From an uncultured Kiloniellaceae bacterium (lineage in GTDB: Bacteria > Pseudomonadota > Alphaproteobacteria > Kiloniellales > Kiloniellaceae): a stretch of 64,000 nucleotides of DNA. Positions 9,355-17,896 of this stretch are shown here, piece after piece; position 1 is the first letter of the stretch; each line of letters opens with the position of its first letter. The position numbers were made by a program, and so were the translations under genes. The notes under the pieces are model-generated. The model was not told where the DNA came from and searched no databases. It saw only the letters and a program-made list of their open reading frames with translations. The DNA lies in NCBI GenBank assembly GCA_947493695.1, contig CANLSF010000003.1:62001-126000 (forward strand), given 5' to 3'.

Positions 9355-9756
9355 TCAGGCCGGTACGGCGGAAATTATCACGATGGCCTGCGCCAGCGGG
9401 AAGTCGTCGGTTATAGTCAGATCGACCTGAACTGTCATCCCTTTGGGCGTTATTTCCTGCAACCTTTCGGCCGCACCTCCAGTCAGAATCATCGTCGGCT
9501 TGCCGGACGGCAGATTTGCGACCCCGAGATCGCGCCAGTGAACGCCCTTGCGCGGCACACCGGTCCCCAGAGCTTTCGCACAGGCTTCCTTGGCGGCAAA
9601 GCGCTTGGCATAGCTCGCGGCACGCAGCCTCCTGCGGTCTGATTTCTTCTGCTCAAGCTCGGTAAAAACGCGGTTGGTGAAGCGGTCACCAAAACGCTCG
9701 AGAGACTTTTCGATTCTGCGAATATCGATCAGGTCGTTGCCGATTCCCAAAATCAT
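9355..9756 (-). CDS. acpS: Holo-[acyl-carrier-protein] synthase
   Basis: Transfers 4'-phosphopantetheine from CoA to acyl carrier protein. The 133-residue protein shows the Mg-binding Asp in GIGNDLIDI near the N-terminus and the second motif [15 protein letters not shown] near residue 55, both typical of AcpS. The ATG at 9756 is preferred to an in-frame TTG one codon upstream because GAGGTG lies at suitable spacing. It is separated from lepB by 115 bases and from pdxJ by about 100 bases but is on the same strand in the same operon-like run. Confidence 0.95.
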   Translation of the reverse strand: MILGIGNDLIDIRRIEKSLERFGDRFTNRVFTELEQKKSDRRRLRAASYAKRFAAKEACAKALGTGVPRKGVHWRDLGVANLPSGKPTMILTGGAAERLQEITPKGMTVQVDLTITDDFPLAQAIVIISAVPA

Positions 9757-9856
9757 CAATCACCTCAGCCCTTTAAAGTCTATTCGTTCGTCGGATCATT
9801 AAGAAAAGCTAATAAGCCCCGGGTCGCAGCACAAGAGCATGATTCGCGATGGTCGA

Positions 9857-10627
9857 TTACGCTGTGCGCGCGCCGCCTGCCTCGGCTCGTGCCTTATCCA
9901 TCAGGGCACGCATGCGTTTGATCGAGCTGTCCAGGCCTCCGAAAATCGCCTCACCGATCAGGAAATGCCCGATATTGAGTTCCCTGATCGTCGGTATGGC
10001 CGCCACATCGCCGACCGTATCAAAGGTCAGCCCATGACCAGCATGGCATTCGAGGCCCAGATCCTGCGCAATCCCGGCAGCTTCAACGATACGCGCCAAT
10101 TCGGCCGTCGTCTCGGCGCCATCGCCGTGTTCGATATAGCTCTCACAGTACGCGCCTGTGTGCAGTTCGATAACCGGCGCGCCGAGCGTGACCGCCGCTT
10201 CCAGCTGCGCGCCGTCGGGATCAATGAAGAGAGATACGCGGATACCCGCCTCGGACAATCGGGCGACAACCGGCCGCAGAGCCTCCAGGCCACCGGCGGC
10301 ATCCAGGCCGCCTTCCGTCGTGACCTCGGTCCGCTTTTCCGGCACCAGACAGGCTGCATGGGGTTTGTAGCGCAATGCGATGCCGATCATCTCTTCGGTT
10401 GCCGCCATCTCGAAGTTCAGCGGCAGGTCGATATCCCTGGTCAGGCGTTCGATATCGCCGTCGCTGATATGCCGGCGATCTTCACGCAGATGCGCGGTAA
10501 TACCGTCCGCGCCCGCCGCTGCAGCCAGGCGCGCCGCACGCACAGGATCGGGATGACGCCCGCCGCGGGCATTGCGGATCGTCGCTACGTGATCAATGTT
10601 CACCCCTAAACGCAGATAATCACTCAT
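9857..10627 (-). CDS. pdxJ: Pyridoxine 5'-phosphate synthase PdxJ
   Basis: Last step of the deoxyxylulose-phosphate-dependent vitamin B6 pathway: condenses 1-deoxyxylulose 5-phosphate with 3-amino-2-oxopropyl phosphate to pyridoxine 5'-phosphate. The 256-residue TIM barrel shows [17 protein letters not shown] at the N-terminus, [16 protein letters not shown] near residue 45, and the C-terminal phosphate-binding block [15 protein letters not shown]. Its start overlaps the stop of the DUF2062 gene by four bases (ATGA), so the two are co-translated. Confidence 0.97.
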   Translation of the reverse strand: MSDYLRLGVNIDHVATIRNARGGRHPDPVRAARLAAAAGADGITAHLREDRRHISDGDIERLTRDIDLPLNFEMAATEEMIGIALRYKPHAACLVPEKRTEVTTEGGLDAAGGLEALRPVVARLSEAGIRVSLFIDPDGAQLEAAVTLGAPVIELHTGAYCESYIEHGDGAETTAELARIVEAAGIAQDLGLECHAGHGLTFDTVGDVAAIPTIRELNIGHFLIGEAIFGGLDSSIKRMRALMDKARAEAGGARTA

Positions 10628-11244
10628 CTTTTTGTCTCCGCCGCATGGTCGTAAGGCAGCGCAGCAGCGGTTGCTGAGAGTTTCCGCCGCTTTCGCTCCA
10701 TTTTCTTCTGTATCCGCCGCAGGCGCGCCGTCTGATAGCGGTCAACCATGCGGCGCAGCGGCCAGAAACACAAGAACCAAGCCAGGGTCGCAGTCGGGAC
10801 GGCCCCAATCACCATGGGCACGAAAAGCTGCCAGAAATTGTCGAAAATATGGGTGGGGTGCATCAAAAGGTAGGAAACGCTGAATTCCTCAGACACGCCC
10901 TCCGAACCGTTTCCACCCATGATCCAGATCCCCAGGCTATAGATCCAGGTCCAGATAAGGGGGAAAGTCCAGGGATTGCCGACGACGGTCCCGATGGCCG
11001 CAGCCATCATGTTTCCGCGCAAAACGAGTGCCAGTAAGGCGGCCAGAACGAAGTGAAATCCAAGAAACGGGGTAAAGGACACTGCCGCGCCGCTCGCGAA
11101 CCCGGCTGCAATGCGGTAAGGCGTGCCAGGCAGGCGTCTGAGCCTGTGGGCAACATAGGATCCCGCCCTGCGCCAGCCCTGCTTGGGCCAAATCAAGTGA
11201 GCCACGCGGCTCGCCCAGGGAAGTGGATTACGTCTTTGAAACAT
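10624..11244 (-). CDS. DUF2062 membrane protein
   Basis: A 206-residue inner-membrane protein of the DUF2062 family, function unknown. The typical DUF2062 sequence is visible: [20 protein letters not shown] near residue 40, a hydrophobic hairpin ([13 protein letters not shown]), and [17 protein letters not shown], followed by a second pair of hydrophobic segments and a basic, Arg/Lys-rich C-terminal tail. It lies between rsh and pdxJ and overlaps pdxJ by four bases. Its conserved place in this block suggests a housekeeping role in the envelope, but nothing in the sequence shows one. Confidence 0.88.
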   Translation of the reverse strand: MFQRRNPLPWASRVAHLIWPKQGWRRAGSYVAHRLRRLPGTPYRIAAGFASGAAVSFTPFLGFHFVLAALLALVLRGNMMAAAIGTVVGNPWTFPLIWTWIYSLGIWIMGGNGSEGVSEEFSVSYLLMHPTHIFDNFWQLFVPMVIGAVPTATLAWFLCFWPLRRMVDRYQTARLRRIQKKMERKRRKLSATAAALPYDHAAETKR

Positions 11245-11351
11245 CGTGCGCGCTTACACCCTGATTGGCGCGACCGCTCCCAGGCACCCGCGCCGCCTTC
11301 TACCCCCGCTCCCCTACGTGATCACGCCGTTCCCATAGATCAAGCCGCGGT

Positions 11352-13493
11352 TTATCCGCGTGCCCGATCAACCGAAATCACAACGGGCGTTGCCCGCAGG
11401 GCAGCAATTATATTGCTGAGATGCTTGACGTCCTGAACCTCAACGTCAATGAGCATCTCGAAAAAATCCATAGACCGATTAGTAATCTTAAGATTACTAA
11501 TATTGCCATAATTCTTGCCGATAATCGTCGAAAGTCCCCCCAGACTTCCGGGCTCATTTGCAACAACCAGGTGTAAGCGACCGGTGTGCCGATCGTCGTT
11601 ATCCTTGAAATCCCAGGAAACATCGACCCAGCGCTCAGGCGTCTCCTGAAAGGTCTCCAGTGTCTCACAATCAATCGTATGCACCGTAACGCCCTTTCCT
11701 GTCGTTACGATGCCGACGATACGGTCTCCCGGCAGCGGGTGACAGCAGTGGGCATAGTGCACGGCCATCCCGGGAATCAGGCCGGTGATCGGCACCGCGT
11801 TATCCGCGGGCTTCGTCGACTTCGGCTTGGTCCGGTTGCTTGGCACGACCAGCTGTGCCTTGCTGTCGTCTTTCGCACCCGGGAAGACTGCAACCAGCAC
11901 TTCGCGCCCGGTCAGATGCCCCTGGCCGACCCGGAAGTAGAGATCATCGAGCGCATCGCAGCGAAATTTTTTCAAAACGCCGGCGAGTGCCTTCTCGGTA
12001 AAATCGTAACCTTCCAGACGGAAGGCTTTTTGCAGGATTTGCATCCCCAGTTCGCCGTATTGGTCTTTTTCCTTCAGGCGTACGAAGCGGCGAATACAGG
12101 CCTTGGCCTTCCCGCTGACGACGAACTTTTCCCAATCAGGCGACGGGGTTTGTGCCTTGGACGTGATGATATCGACCTGATCGCCGTTTTTCAGAACGGT
12201 CCTCAGCTGAACCATCCGTCCGTTCACCTTGCCGCCGACACAGGTGTTTCCGATCTCGCTATGGACTGCATAGGCGAAATCCACCACGGTCGAGCCGTTC
12301 GGCAGCGCAATCAGATCGCCCTTGGGTGAGAAACAGAAGACCTGATCCTGGAACATCTCAAGCTTGGTGTGCTCCAGAAACTCCTCAGGATTGGAGGCAT
12401 GCTCCAGAATATCCAGGAGTTCGCGCAGCCAGCGGTATTGCCGCCCTTCACGATTATGCCCCTGTTTGTAAACCCAATGCGCCGCGACCCCGTATTCGGC
12501 GATTTCGTGCATTTCTTTGGTACGGATCTGAACTTCAATCCGGTGGCGCTCCGGGCCGATGATGCAGGTGTGAAGCGAGCTGTAACCATTGGGCTTTTGG
12601 GTCGAGATATAGTCCTTGAAGCGACCGGGAACGACCGGGTAGCTGCCGTGCAACACCCCCAGGGCCGCATAACAGTCGCCTATGTCATCGACCACAACCC
12701 TGAACGCCATGATATCCGACAACTGCTCGAAGGCGACATCCTTGCGCTGCATCTTTCGCCAGATCGAATGCGGCGTTTTCATACGGCCCGAGACCTGGGC
12801 GTCAATCGACTGCTCCGCGAGGTCGGCCTTCAACTTCTCGACAATCCTGACCGAAAGGTCGTCCCCCTGCCCTTTCAGGAACTCCAAACGCGCCAGGATT
12901 GACTGCCGGCCATCCGGGTTCAGTTCGGCGAAGGACAGGTCTTCCAGGTCATCCTTGAAGCGCTGCATCCCGATGCGTTCGGCCAGCGGCGCATAGATAT
13001 CCATGGTTTCGCGTGCGATCCGGCGGCGCTTGTCCGCAGACTTAACGAACCTCAGGGTCTGCATATTGTGCAGACGGTCCGCGAGCTTCACCAGGAGCAC
13101 ACGGATGTCCTCGGACATCGCCAGGACCAGTTTCCGAAAATTTTCAGCGTGTTTGGTCTGTTCGGACTGCAATTCCAGCCGCGTCAGCTTGGTGACGCCG
13201 TCGACCAGACGCTCGATATCCTTGCCGAAGACCCGCTCGACATCACTCAGTGTTGCCTCGGTATCCTCGACAACGTCATGAAGTAACGCCGTAATAATGG
13301 AAGCGTCATCGAGCTTCAGCTCGGTCAGAATGCCCGCAACTTCGATCGGATGTGAGAAGTAGGGATCGCCCGACTCGCGCTTCTGCGAGCCGTGATACTT
13401 CATCGCATAAACGTAGGCGCGGTTAAGGGCCTCCTCATCCACGTTTGGATCGTAGGCCTTAACCCGTTCTACAAGCTCAAATTGTCGGATCAT
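11352..13493 (-). CDS. rsh: Bifunctional (p)ppGpp synthetase/hydrolase (RelA/SpoT homologue)
   Basis: Makes and degrades the alarmone (p)ppGpp. The 713-residue protein has all domains in order: HD hydrolase with HPIEVAGIL and LLHDVVEDT near residues 46-76; synthetase with GRFKDYISTQKPNGYSSLH near residues 290-310 (the RFKD motif is typical of bifunctional enzymes); TGS domain near 385-445; and C-terminal ACT domain near 635-710. The intact HD motif supports hydrolase activity. It is the single long RSH expected in an alphaproteobacterium and lies downstream of rpoZ, as in spoT operons. Confidence 0.96.
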   Translation of the reverse strand: MIRQFELVERVKAYDPNVDEEALNRAYVYAMKYHGSQKRESGDPYFSHPIEVAGILTELKLDDASIITALLHDVVEDTEATLSDVERVFGKDIERLVDGVTKLTRLELQSEQTKHAENFRKLVLAMSEDIRVLLVKLADRLHNMQTLRFVKSADKRRRIARETMDIYAPLAERIGMQRFKDDLEDLSFAELNPDGRQSILARLEFLKGQGDDLSVRIVEKLKADLAEQSIDAQVSGRMKTPHSIWRKMQRKDVAFEQLSDIMAFRVVVDDIGDCYAALGVLHGSYPVVPGRFKDYISTQKPNGYSSLHTCIIGPERHRIEVQIRTKEMHEIAEYGVAAHWVYKQGHNREGRQYRWLRELLDILEHASNPEEFLEHTKLEMFQDQVFCFSPKGDLIALPNGSTVVDFAYAVHSEIGNTCVGGKVNGRMVQLRTVLKNGDQVDIITSKAQTPSPDWEKFVVSGKAKACIRRFVRLKEKDQYGELGMQILQKAFRLEGYDFTEKALAGVLKKFRCDALDDLYFRVGQGHLTGREVLVAVFPGAKDDSKAQLVVPSNRTKPKSTKPADNAVPITGLIPGMAVHYAHCCHPLPGDRIVGIVTTGKGVTVHTIDCETLETFQETPERWVDVSWDFKDNDDRHTGRLHLVVANEPGSLGGLSTIIGKNYGNISNLKITNRSMDFFEMLIDVEVQDVKHLSNIIAALRATPVVISVDRARG

Positions 13494-13646
13494 TCCGCGC
13501 CTGCTCTATCGTCCGGTATCTATCCTATCGGACAAATTCCCAAACAGGAATGACTAGCAGGCGCTCTACCTTGACCAGCTCCGTGAACCCGGGCGGTCTT
13601 CCTGATGGTGTGTCGTTCAAAGGCACCGATGCCGGTGTCCACCCAA

Positions 13647-14048
13647 TCAGGCGACTTCTGGACTGTCGTCGACTGCTGCATCTCCAGTCTCGGCTGCAAC
13701 CGGACCATCTGCCGTCTCAACTCCCAAAACGCCAGCAGCGACCAGTTCTTCGCCAGCGGCCTTGGCCATATCGACCATTGGCTCGTCGAACTCCGGCATA
13801 TCGTCTTCAGGCTCATCTGTCTCGATGTGCTTCTGAAGACCCTGGATCAGCTCTTCGCCCAGCGCGTCAACGCTGACGGTTTCCTCGGCGATCTCCCGCA
13901 GGGCAACGACCGGATTTTTGTCGTTGTCGCGCTCGACCGTCAGGCTTCCGCCGGACGAGATATCGCGAGCCCTTTGGCCGGCCAGCATCACCAGCTCGAA
14001 ACGATTAGGGATCTTTACAACGCAATCTTCAACGGTAACGCGCGCCAT
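13647..14048 (-). CDS. rpoZ: RNA polymerase omega subunit
   Basis: Small subunit that helps fold and assemble the beta-prime subunit and mediates part of the ppGpp response. The 133-residue protein starts [20 protein letters not shown], the family signature, followed by [12 protein letters not shown] and [11 protein letters not shown] near residues 25-60. The acidic C-terminal half is longer than in Escherichia coli (91 residues), as is common in Alphaproteobacteria. GGAGCTCC precedes the start. It is followed by rsh after about 150 bases on the same strand. Confidence 0.96.
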   Translation of the reverse strand: MARVTVEDCVVKIPNRFELVMLAGQRARDISSGGSLTVERDNDKNPVVALREIAEETVSVDALGEELIQGLQKHIETDEPEDDMPEFDEPMVDMAKAAGEELVAAGVLGVETADGPVAAETGDAAVDDSPEVA

Positions 14049-14202
14049 GAATTCGGAGCTCCGGTTATTCAGTTTATCATGTCAGGGACCTAAGGTCGCG
14101 GACTATAGGCATCTCAGCTTGGTTAGGCAAGCTGGTTTGTCAAGTATTTGGCGGCATTTACGCTTATTCCTGGAATCGTTTGATGCCGCTGGTTACCGCC
14201 GA

Positions 14203-14697
14203 TTATTCATCCAGTTCGGTAACCTGCCCCGGCGGTAGCTCGGATATCAGCTGCTGACCGGATATTCCGGTTACCGGATGGCACCAATCCGGCGCAATTT
14301 CGAGCAACGGCAGAACGACAAAAGCCCGCTCATGCAGGCGCGGATGTGGCAGGATCGGGACCTCTCCCTCGGCAGATACCAGGTTTCCATATGCCAGCAG
14401 GTCAAGGTCGATAACGCGCGCTTCGTTTCGAACCTTTCGTACACGACCGAATTTATTTTCGATTTCATGTAAGGCCTGGAGTAATTCTTTTGGCGGAAGC
14501 GCCGTATCCAGAGCAATCACGCCATTGGTGTACCAGGGTTGATCGGAAACCGGGACAGGCTCGCTCCGATACCATCGGGATCGCGATTCGATCTTAATCC
14601 CTTGATTTTCCATCTCTTCGAGCGCAGATTCACATGCAGTCCTTGGCAGTCCAAAGTCTGGAGTTGATAAGTTCGCACCTATTCCGATTAAGATCAC
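14203..14697 (-). CDS. folK: 2-amino-4-hydroxy-6-hydroxymethyldihydropteridine pyrophosphokinase
   Basis: Transfers pyrophosphate from ATP to 6-hydroxymethyl-7,8-dihydropterin in folate synthesis. The 164-residue protein has IGIGANLSTPDFG at the N-terminus, the HPPK signature ARVIDLDLLAYG near residue 90 with the Mg-binding Asp pair, and LPHPRLHERAFVVLPLLEIAP near residue 115. Length is normal. It is the first gene of the minus-strand run folK-rpoZ-rsh and faces the NYN gene across a 160-base divergent intergenic region that should hold both promoters. Confidence 0.95.
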   Translation of the reverse strand: MILIGIGANLSTPDFGLPRTACESALEEMENQGIKIESRSRWYRSEPVPVSDQPWYTNGVIALDTALPPKELLQALHEIENKFGRVRKVRNEARVIDLDLLAYGNLVSAEGEVPILPHPRLHERAFVVLPLLEIAPDWCHPVTGISGQQLISELPPGQVTELDE

Positions 14698-14858
14698 GAA
14701 ATCGCTATCCTGATTTTTGTCTCTTGCTGACGGGTCGATTTGTCCTAAGTATTACTCAAGATACGGACTTATGTTTTTGGCGTTCTAGAGCTAATTCAAT
14801 CTGTAGTCGATTTACATGCAAACAATTTTTTCGTTATCCCCAAGCGTAAGGAATTAAC

Positions 14859-15479
14859 ATGAATTTCTACCCCCAAGAGAAGGTAGCGTTATTCATTGAC
14901 GGCTCGAACCTTTACGCGACAGCCCGAGCTCTAGGTTTTGATATTGATTACAAGCGCTTGCAAGGCCTTTTTGCAAGTCAGTGCAATATGATCAGAGCCT
15001 TCTACTACACTGCACTCATCGAGGATCAGGAATACTCCCCGATCCGTCCGCTTGTCGACTGGCTCGACTACAATGGCTACACCATGGTCACCAAGCCGAC
15101 CAAGGAATTCACAGATGCCACCGGTCGCCGGAAAATCAAAGGGAACATGGACATTGAGTTGGCCATCGACGTTCTGGAAATGGCAGATCATCTGGATCAC
15201 ATCGTGCTCTTCTCCGGAGACGGAGACTTCAGGCGTTTGGTAGAAGCTGTTCAACGCAAAGGCGTACGGGTCACCGTCGTATCGACCGTCCGGTCACAAC
15301 CCTCGATGGTTGCCGATGAATTGCGCAGACAGGCAGATACGTTCCTGGACATCTACGATCTGCAGCCGAAGATCGAACGTCAGGGTGGTGGTGAAAACCG
15401 TCGCCCGACCAGCGAGCCTGACGGCGAAGAAGATGATTTCGAAGATTATGACGAAGTTTTCGAGGCAGAATCCGCCTGA
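14859..15479 (+). CDS. NYN domain protein (LabA/DUF88-type, PIN-like fold)
   Basis: A 206-residue protein with a NYN domain (residues 9-165), a PIN-like fold that usually binds or cuts RNA with a cluster of Asp residues. Those are visible in VALFIDGSNLYATARALG near residue 15, NMDIELAIDVLEMAD near 96 and VLFSGDGDFRRLVEAVQRKG near 115. The C-terminal 40 residues are strongly acidic and probably unstructured. AAGGA lies upstream of the ATG. LabA-like proteins are common in Alphaproteobacteria; the RNA target is unknown. The uracil-DNA glycosylase gene follows 14 bases downstream. Confidence 0.9.
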   Translation: MNFYPQEKVALFIDGSNLYATARALGFDIDYKRLQGLFASQCNMIRAFYYTALIEDQEYSPIRPLVDWLDYNGYTMVTKPTKEFTDATGRRKIKGNMDIELAIDVLEMADHLDHIVLFSGDGDFRRLVEAVQRKGVRVTVVSTVRSQPSMVADELRRQADTFLDIYDLQPKIERQGGGENRRPTSEPDGEEDDFEDYDEVFEAESA

Positions 15480-15493
15480 TTCCGGTTTCGTAA

Positions 15494-16141
15494 ATGTCAA
15501 TCATCGCTCCGGATGCCCCAGCATCTGACTGCCCGATCTGCCCGCGCCTGCAGGCATTTCGGCAGGCCAACCAGGAAAAGTTCCCAAGCTTTCACAATGC
15601 GCCGGTTCCGTCATTCGGACCAACAGACGCTCGCCTGCTTATCGTCGGCCTCGCTCCCGGGCTTAAGGGAGCGAATCAGACTGGTCGCCCCTTTACCGGT
15701 GATTACGCCGGAGACCTTCTGTACGCCACTCTGAAAAAGTTCGATTTCGCCAGCGGCAGCTATGACAAACGTCCGGACGACGGTCTTTCTCTTAAAGACT
15801 GCCGGATCACCAACGCCGTCCGCTGCGTCCCGCCTGAGAACAAGCCCACCACGCAGGAGAGTAAGGAATGCCTGTCGTTTCTGACCTCCGAACTGACAAC
15901 CCTTCCCCGCCTGAAGGTCATGGTGGCCCTGGGTGGCATTGCCCATGGCTCGGTTCTCAGCGCGCTCGGCCTGCGTAAGAGTCACTGCAAGTTTGCGCAC
16001 AATGCCGTGCACGCACTGCCCAACGGACTTGTGATGGTGGATAGCTACCATTGCTCGCGCTACAACACCAATACAGGGCGTCTGACGGAAGCGATGTTCG
16101 AAGATGTGTTCAAGACCGTGCGCGAGCAGATTGCGCTTTAG
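15494..16141 (+). CDS. Uracil-DNA glycosylase, family 5 (UdgB-type)
   Basis: Removes uracil and other deaminated bases from DNA. The 215-residue protein has motif A as GLAPGLKGANQTGRPFTGD (about residues 53-71), the family 5 form rather than GEAPG of family 4. Cys residues at 13 and 16 (CPIC) and two more near 110 and 125 fit the family's [4Fe-4S] cluster. The C-terminal motif is VDSYHCSRYNTNTG. The gene starts 14 bases after the NYN gene with only a weak ribosome site, so coupling to it is likely. It converges on smpB with a 22-base gap. Confidence 0.92.
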   Translation: MSIIAPDAPASDCPICPRLQAFRQANQEKFPSFHNAPVPSFGPTDARLLIVGLAPGLKGANQTGRPFTGDYAGDLLYATLKKFDFASGSYDKRPDDGLSLKDCRITNAVRCVPPENKPTTQESKECLSFLTSELTTLPRLKVMVALGGIAHGSVLSALGLRKSHCKFAHNAVHALPNGLVMVDSYHCSRYNTNTGRLTEAMFEDVFKTVREQIAL

Positions 16142-16163
16142 CACTCACCCTCTGGCGTAGTCT

Positions 16164-16631
16164 CTAGAGTGTCTTATTGCGCATGAGGCGGGCTTTATCG
16201 CGCTGCCAATCCCGGTTTTTCTCGGTATTCCGCTTGTCGACCTGCTTCTTACCGCGCGCAAGGCCGAGACCGACCTTCGCGATACCACGCTTGTTGAAGT
16301 AGAGAGTAACCGGCACCACAGTGTAGCCTTCGCGGTGCACCATACCGATCATCTTGGCCATTTCCTTGCGTTTAAGCAGGATCTTCCGTGGCCGTTTCGG
16401 TTCATGGTTGAACCGGTTCGCGGCGTCATAGGTCGGGATATGAGCATTGACGAGGAACATCTCGCCGTTCTCTTCGCTGGCATAGGATTCCAGGATCGAC
16501 GCACGCCCCTGACGCAAGGATTTAACCTCGCTACCGGTCAGAACCAAGCCCCCTTCAACGACATCTTCGATGAAGAAATCGTGCCGCGCACGCTTGTTCT
16601 GCGCGACGAGGTTATTTTCACTGGCTGCCAT
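16164..16631 (-). CDS. smpB: SsrA-binding protein SmpB
   Basis: Binds tmRNA (SsrA) and brings it to stalled ribosomes for trans-translation. The 155-residue protein has [20 protein letters not shown] at the N-terminus, the core [16 protein letters not shown], and the basic C-terminal tail [20 protein letters not shown] that enters the empty mRNA channel. Length is standard. GAGATCAG precedes the start. It lies about 50 bases downstream of dapA on the same strand, the common alphaproteobacterial pairing. The ssrA gene itself is not in the window. Confidence 0.97.
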   Translation of the reverse strand: MAASENNLVAQNKRARHDFFIEDVVEGGLVLTGSEVKSLRQGRASILESYASEENGEMFLVNAHIPTYDAANRFNHEPKRPRKILLKRKEMAKMIGMVHREGYTVVPVTLYFNKRGIAKVGLGLARGKKQVDKRNTEKNRDWQRDKARLMRNKTL

Positions 16632-16678
16632 ATCTGATCTCTATCAGGCGCTTAAGCGCACACCGATTACCTGCTCCG

Positions 16679-17566
16679 TCAGTTCAACAGACCGGCATGT
16701 ACCATTGCATCGCGCACAGCAACGCGACAGGTCTCGGATATCGAGATCATGGGAAGGCGCAAACGGTCTTCACAATGGCCCAATAGACTGAGAGCATACT
16801 TTGCACCACCCGGGCTCGGCTCCATGAACATGGCTTCATGCAACGGCATCAGACGCTGGTTGATTTCATCAACGCGATCGAAATCCCGGGCCTGCCAGGC
16901 ATTCTGAACCTGCGCGCAAAGCGCCGGTGCCACATTGGCGGTCACCGAAATACAGCCGTGGCCGCCCTGCGCCAGAAACGGCACTGCAGTGGCGTCCTCG
17001 CCAGAAAGCTGAGCGAAATCTTCGCCGATCACTCGGCGCGTCTGCGCCGGCCGCGCAAGATCAGCCGTGGCATCTTTGACACCGACGATGTTTGGAAGCT
17101 TGGCCAGACGGGCCATGGTCTCAACCGACATATCGACAATGCTGCGACCGGGAATGTTATAGATCACGATCGGAATTTCGACCGCATCATGAATGGCCTT
17201 GAAATGCTGGTACAGGCCTTCCTGACTGGGTTTGTTATAGTAGGGCGTCACCACCAATGCGGCATCGGCGCCGGACGCTTTTGCCCCTGATGTCAGTGCA
17301 ATCGCCTCCTCGGTCGAATTCGAACCGGTCCCGGCGATGACCGGCACTTTCCCATCCGCGACTTCGACACAAAGCTTGGTCACGCGCATATCTTCGTCGT
17401 GCGAGAGCGTCGGCGACTCACCAGTCGTACCGCACGGCACAACCCCATGGCTGCCCTCGTCGATCTGCCACTGAACGAAGTTCTGAAACGCCTTTTCATC
17501 CACCGAACCATTGGTGAACGGTGTAATCAGCGCCGGGAGTGAGCCCCTGAACATCGGGCCAGCCAT
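16679..17566 (-). CDS. dapA: 4-hydroxy-tetrahydrodipicolinate synthase
   Basis: Condenses pyruvate with aspartate semialdehyde in lysine/diaminopimelate synthesis. The 295-residue TIM barrel has [12 protein letters not shown] at the N-terminus, [13 protein letters not shown] near residue 45, [15 protein letters not shown] with the catalytic Tyr near 135, and the Schiff-base Lys in NIVGVKDAT near 160. The ATG at 17566 is preferred over an in-frame start at 17608 because it gives the standard family N-terminus and has GGGGAAAA upstream. It is divergent from the lytic transglycosylase gene, which also concerns the cell wall. Confidence 0.96.
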   Translation of the reverse strand: MAGPMFRGSLPALITPFTNGSVDEKAFQNFVQWQIDEGSHGVVPCGTTGESPTLSHDEDMRVTKLCVEVADGKVPVIAGTGSNSTEEAIALTSGAKASGADAALVVTPYYNKPSQEGLYQHFKAIHDAVEIPIVIYNIPGRSIVDMSVETMARLAKLPNIVGVKDATADLARPAQTRRVIGEDFAQLSGEDATAVPFLAQGGHGCISVTANVAPALCAQVQNAWQARDFDRVDEINQRLMPLHEAMFMEPSPGGAKYALSLLGHCEDRLRLPMISISETCRVAVRDAMVHAGLLN

Positions 17567-17896
17567 AATTTTTCCCCAGTAATCAAATATAAAGCGTCGT
17601 GTCTGCATACTTGCAACGCGCGAAGATACTCTCTCGCCGGAACCCCGGCAAGGGCGTCACGAAGCGCAGTGACCGGATCGTTCCTGATAGACGCAATCAT
17701 GAGCGCTCACCGGTCGCTATCTGTGTCATGAAAGCCTCATCACAATAGTTTCACGAACATCCTCCAGCGATCACTTTGGAATACAAAAGCGGGCTGCTAG
17801 TCTTACAGGTATGATCCTCTTCCAACGAGCAGACGACATCCGAACCCGGTCTCTGACGCGTTGAAAGATGGCCGCAGACCCCCACATGGAAAAGTC
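17567..17896. other. Divergent intergenic region between dapA and the lytic transglycosylase gene
   Basis: About 330 bases with no convincing gene, expected to carry the promoters of both divergent genes. A loose sigma-70-like pair (TTGGAA near 17776 and TAGTCT near 17798, 16-base spacing) faces the transglycosylase gene. An in-frame TTG at 17861 could extend that gene by 12 codons but lacks a ribosome site. Nothing else recognisable is present. Confidence 0.4.
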
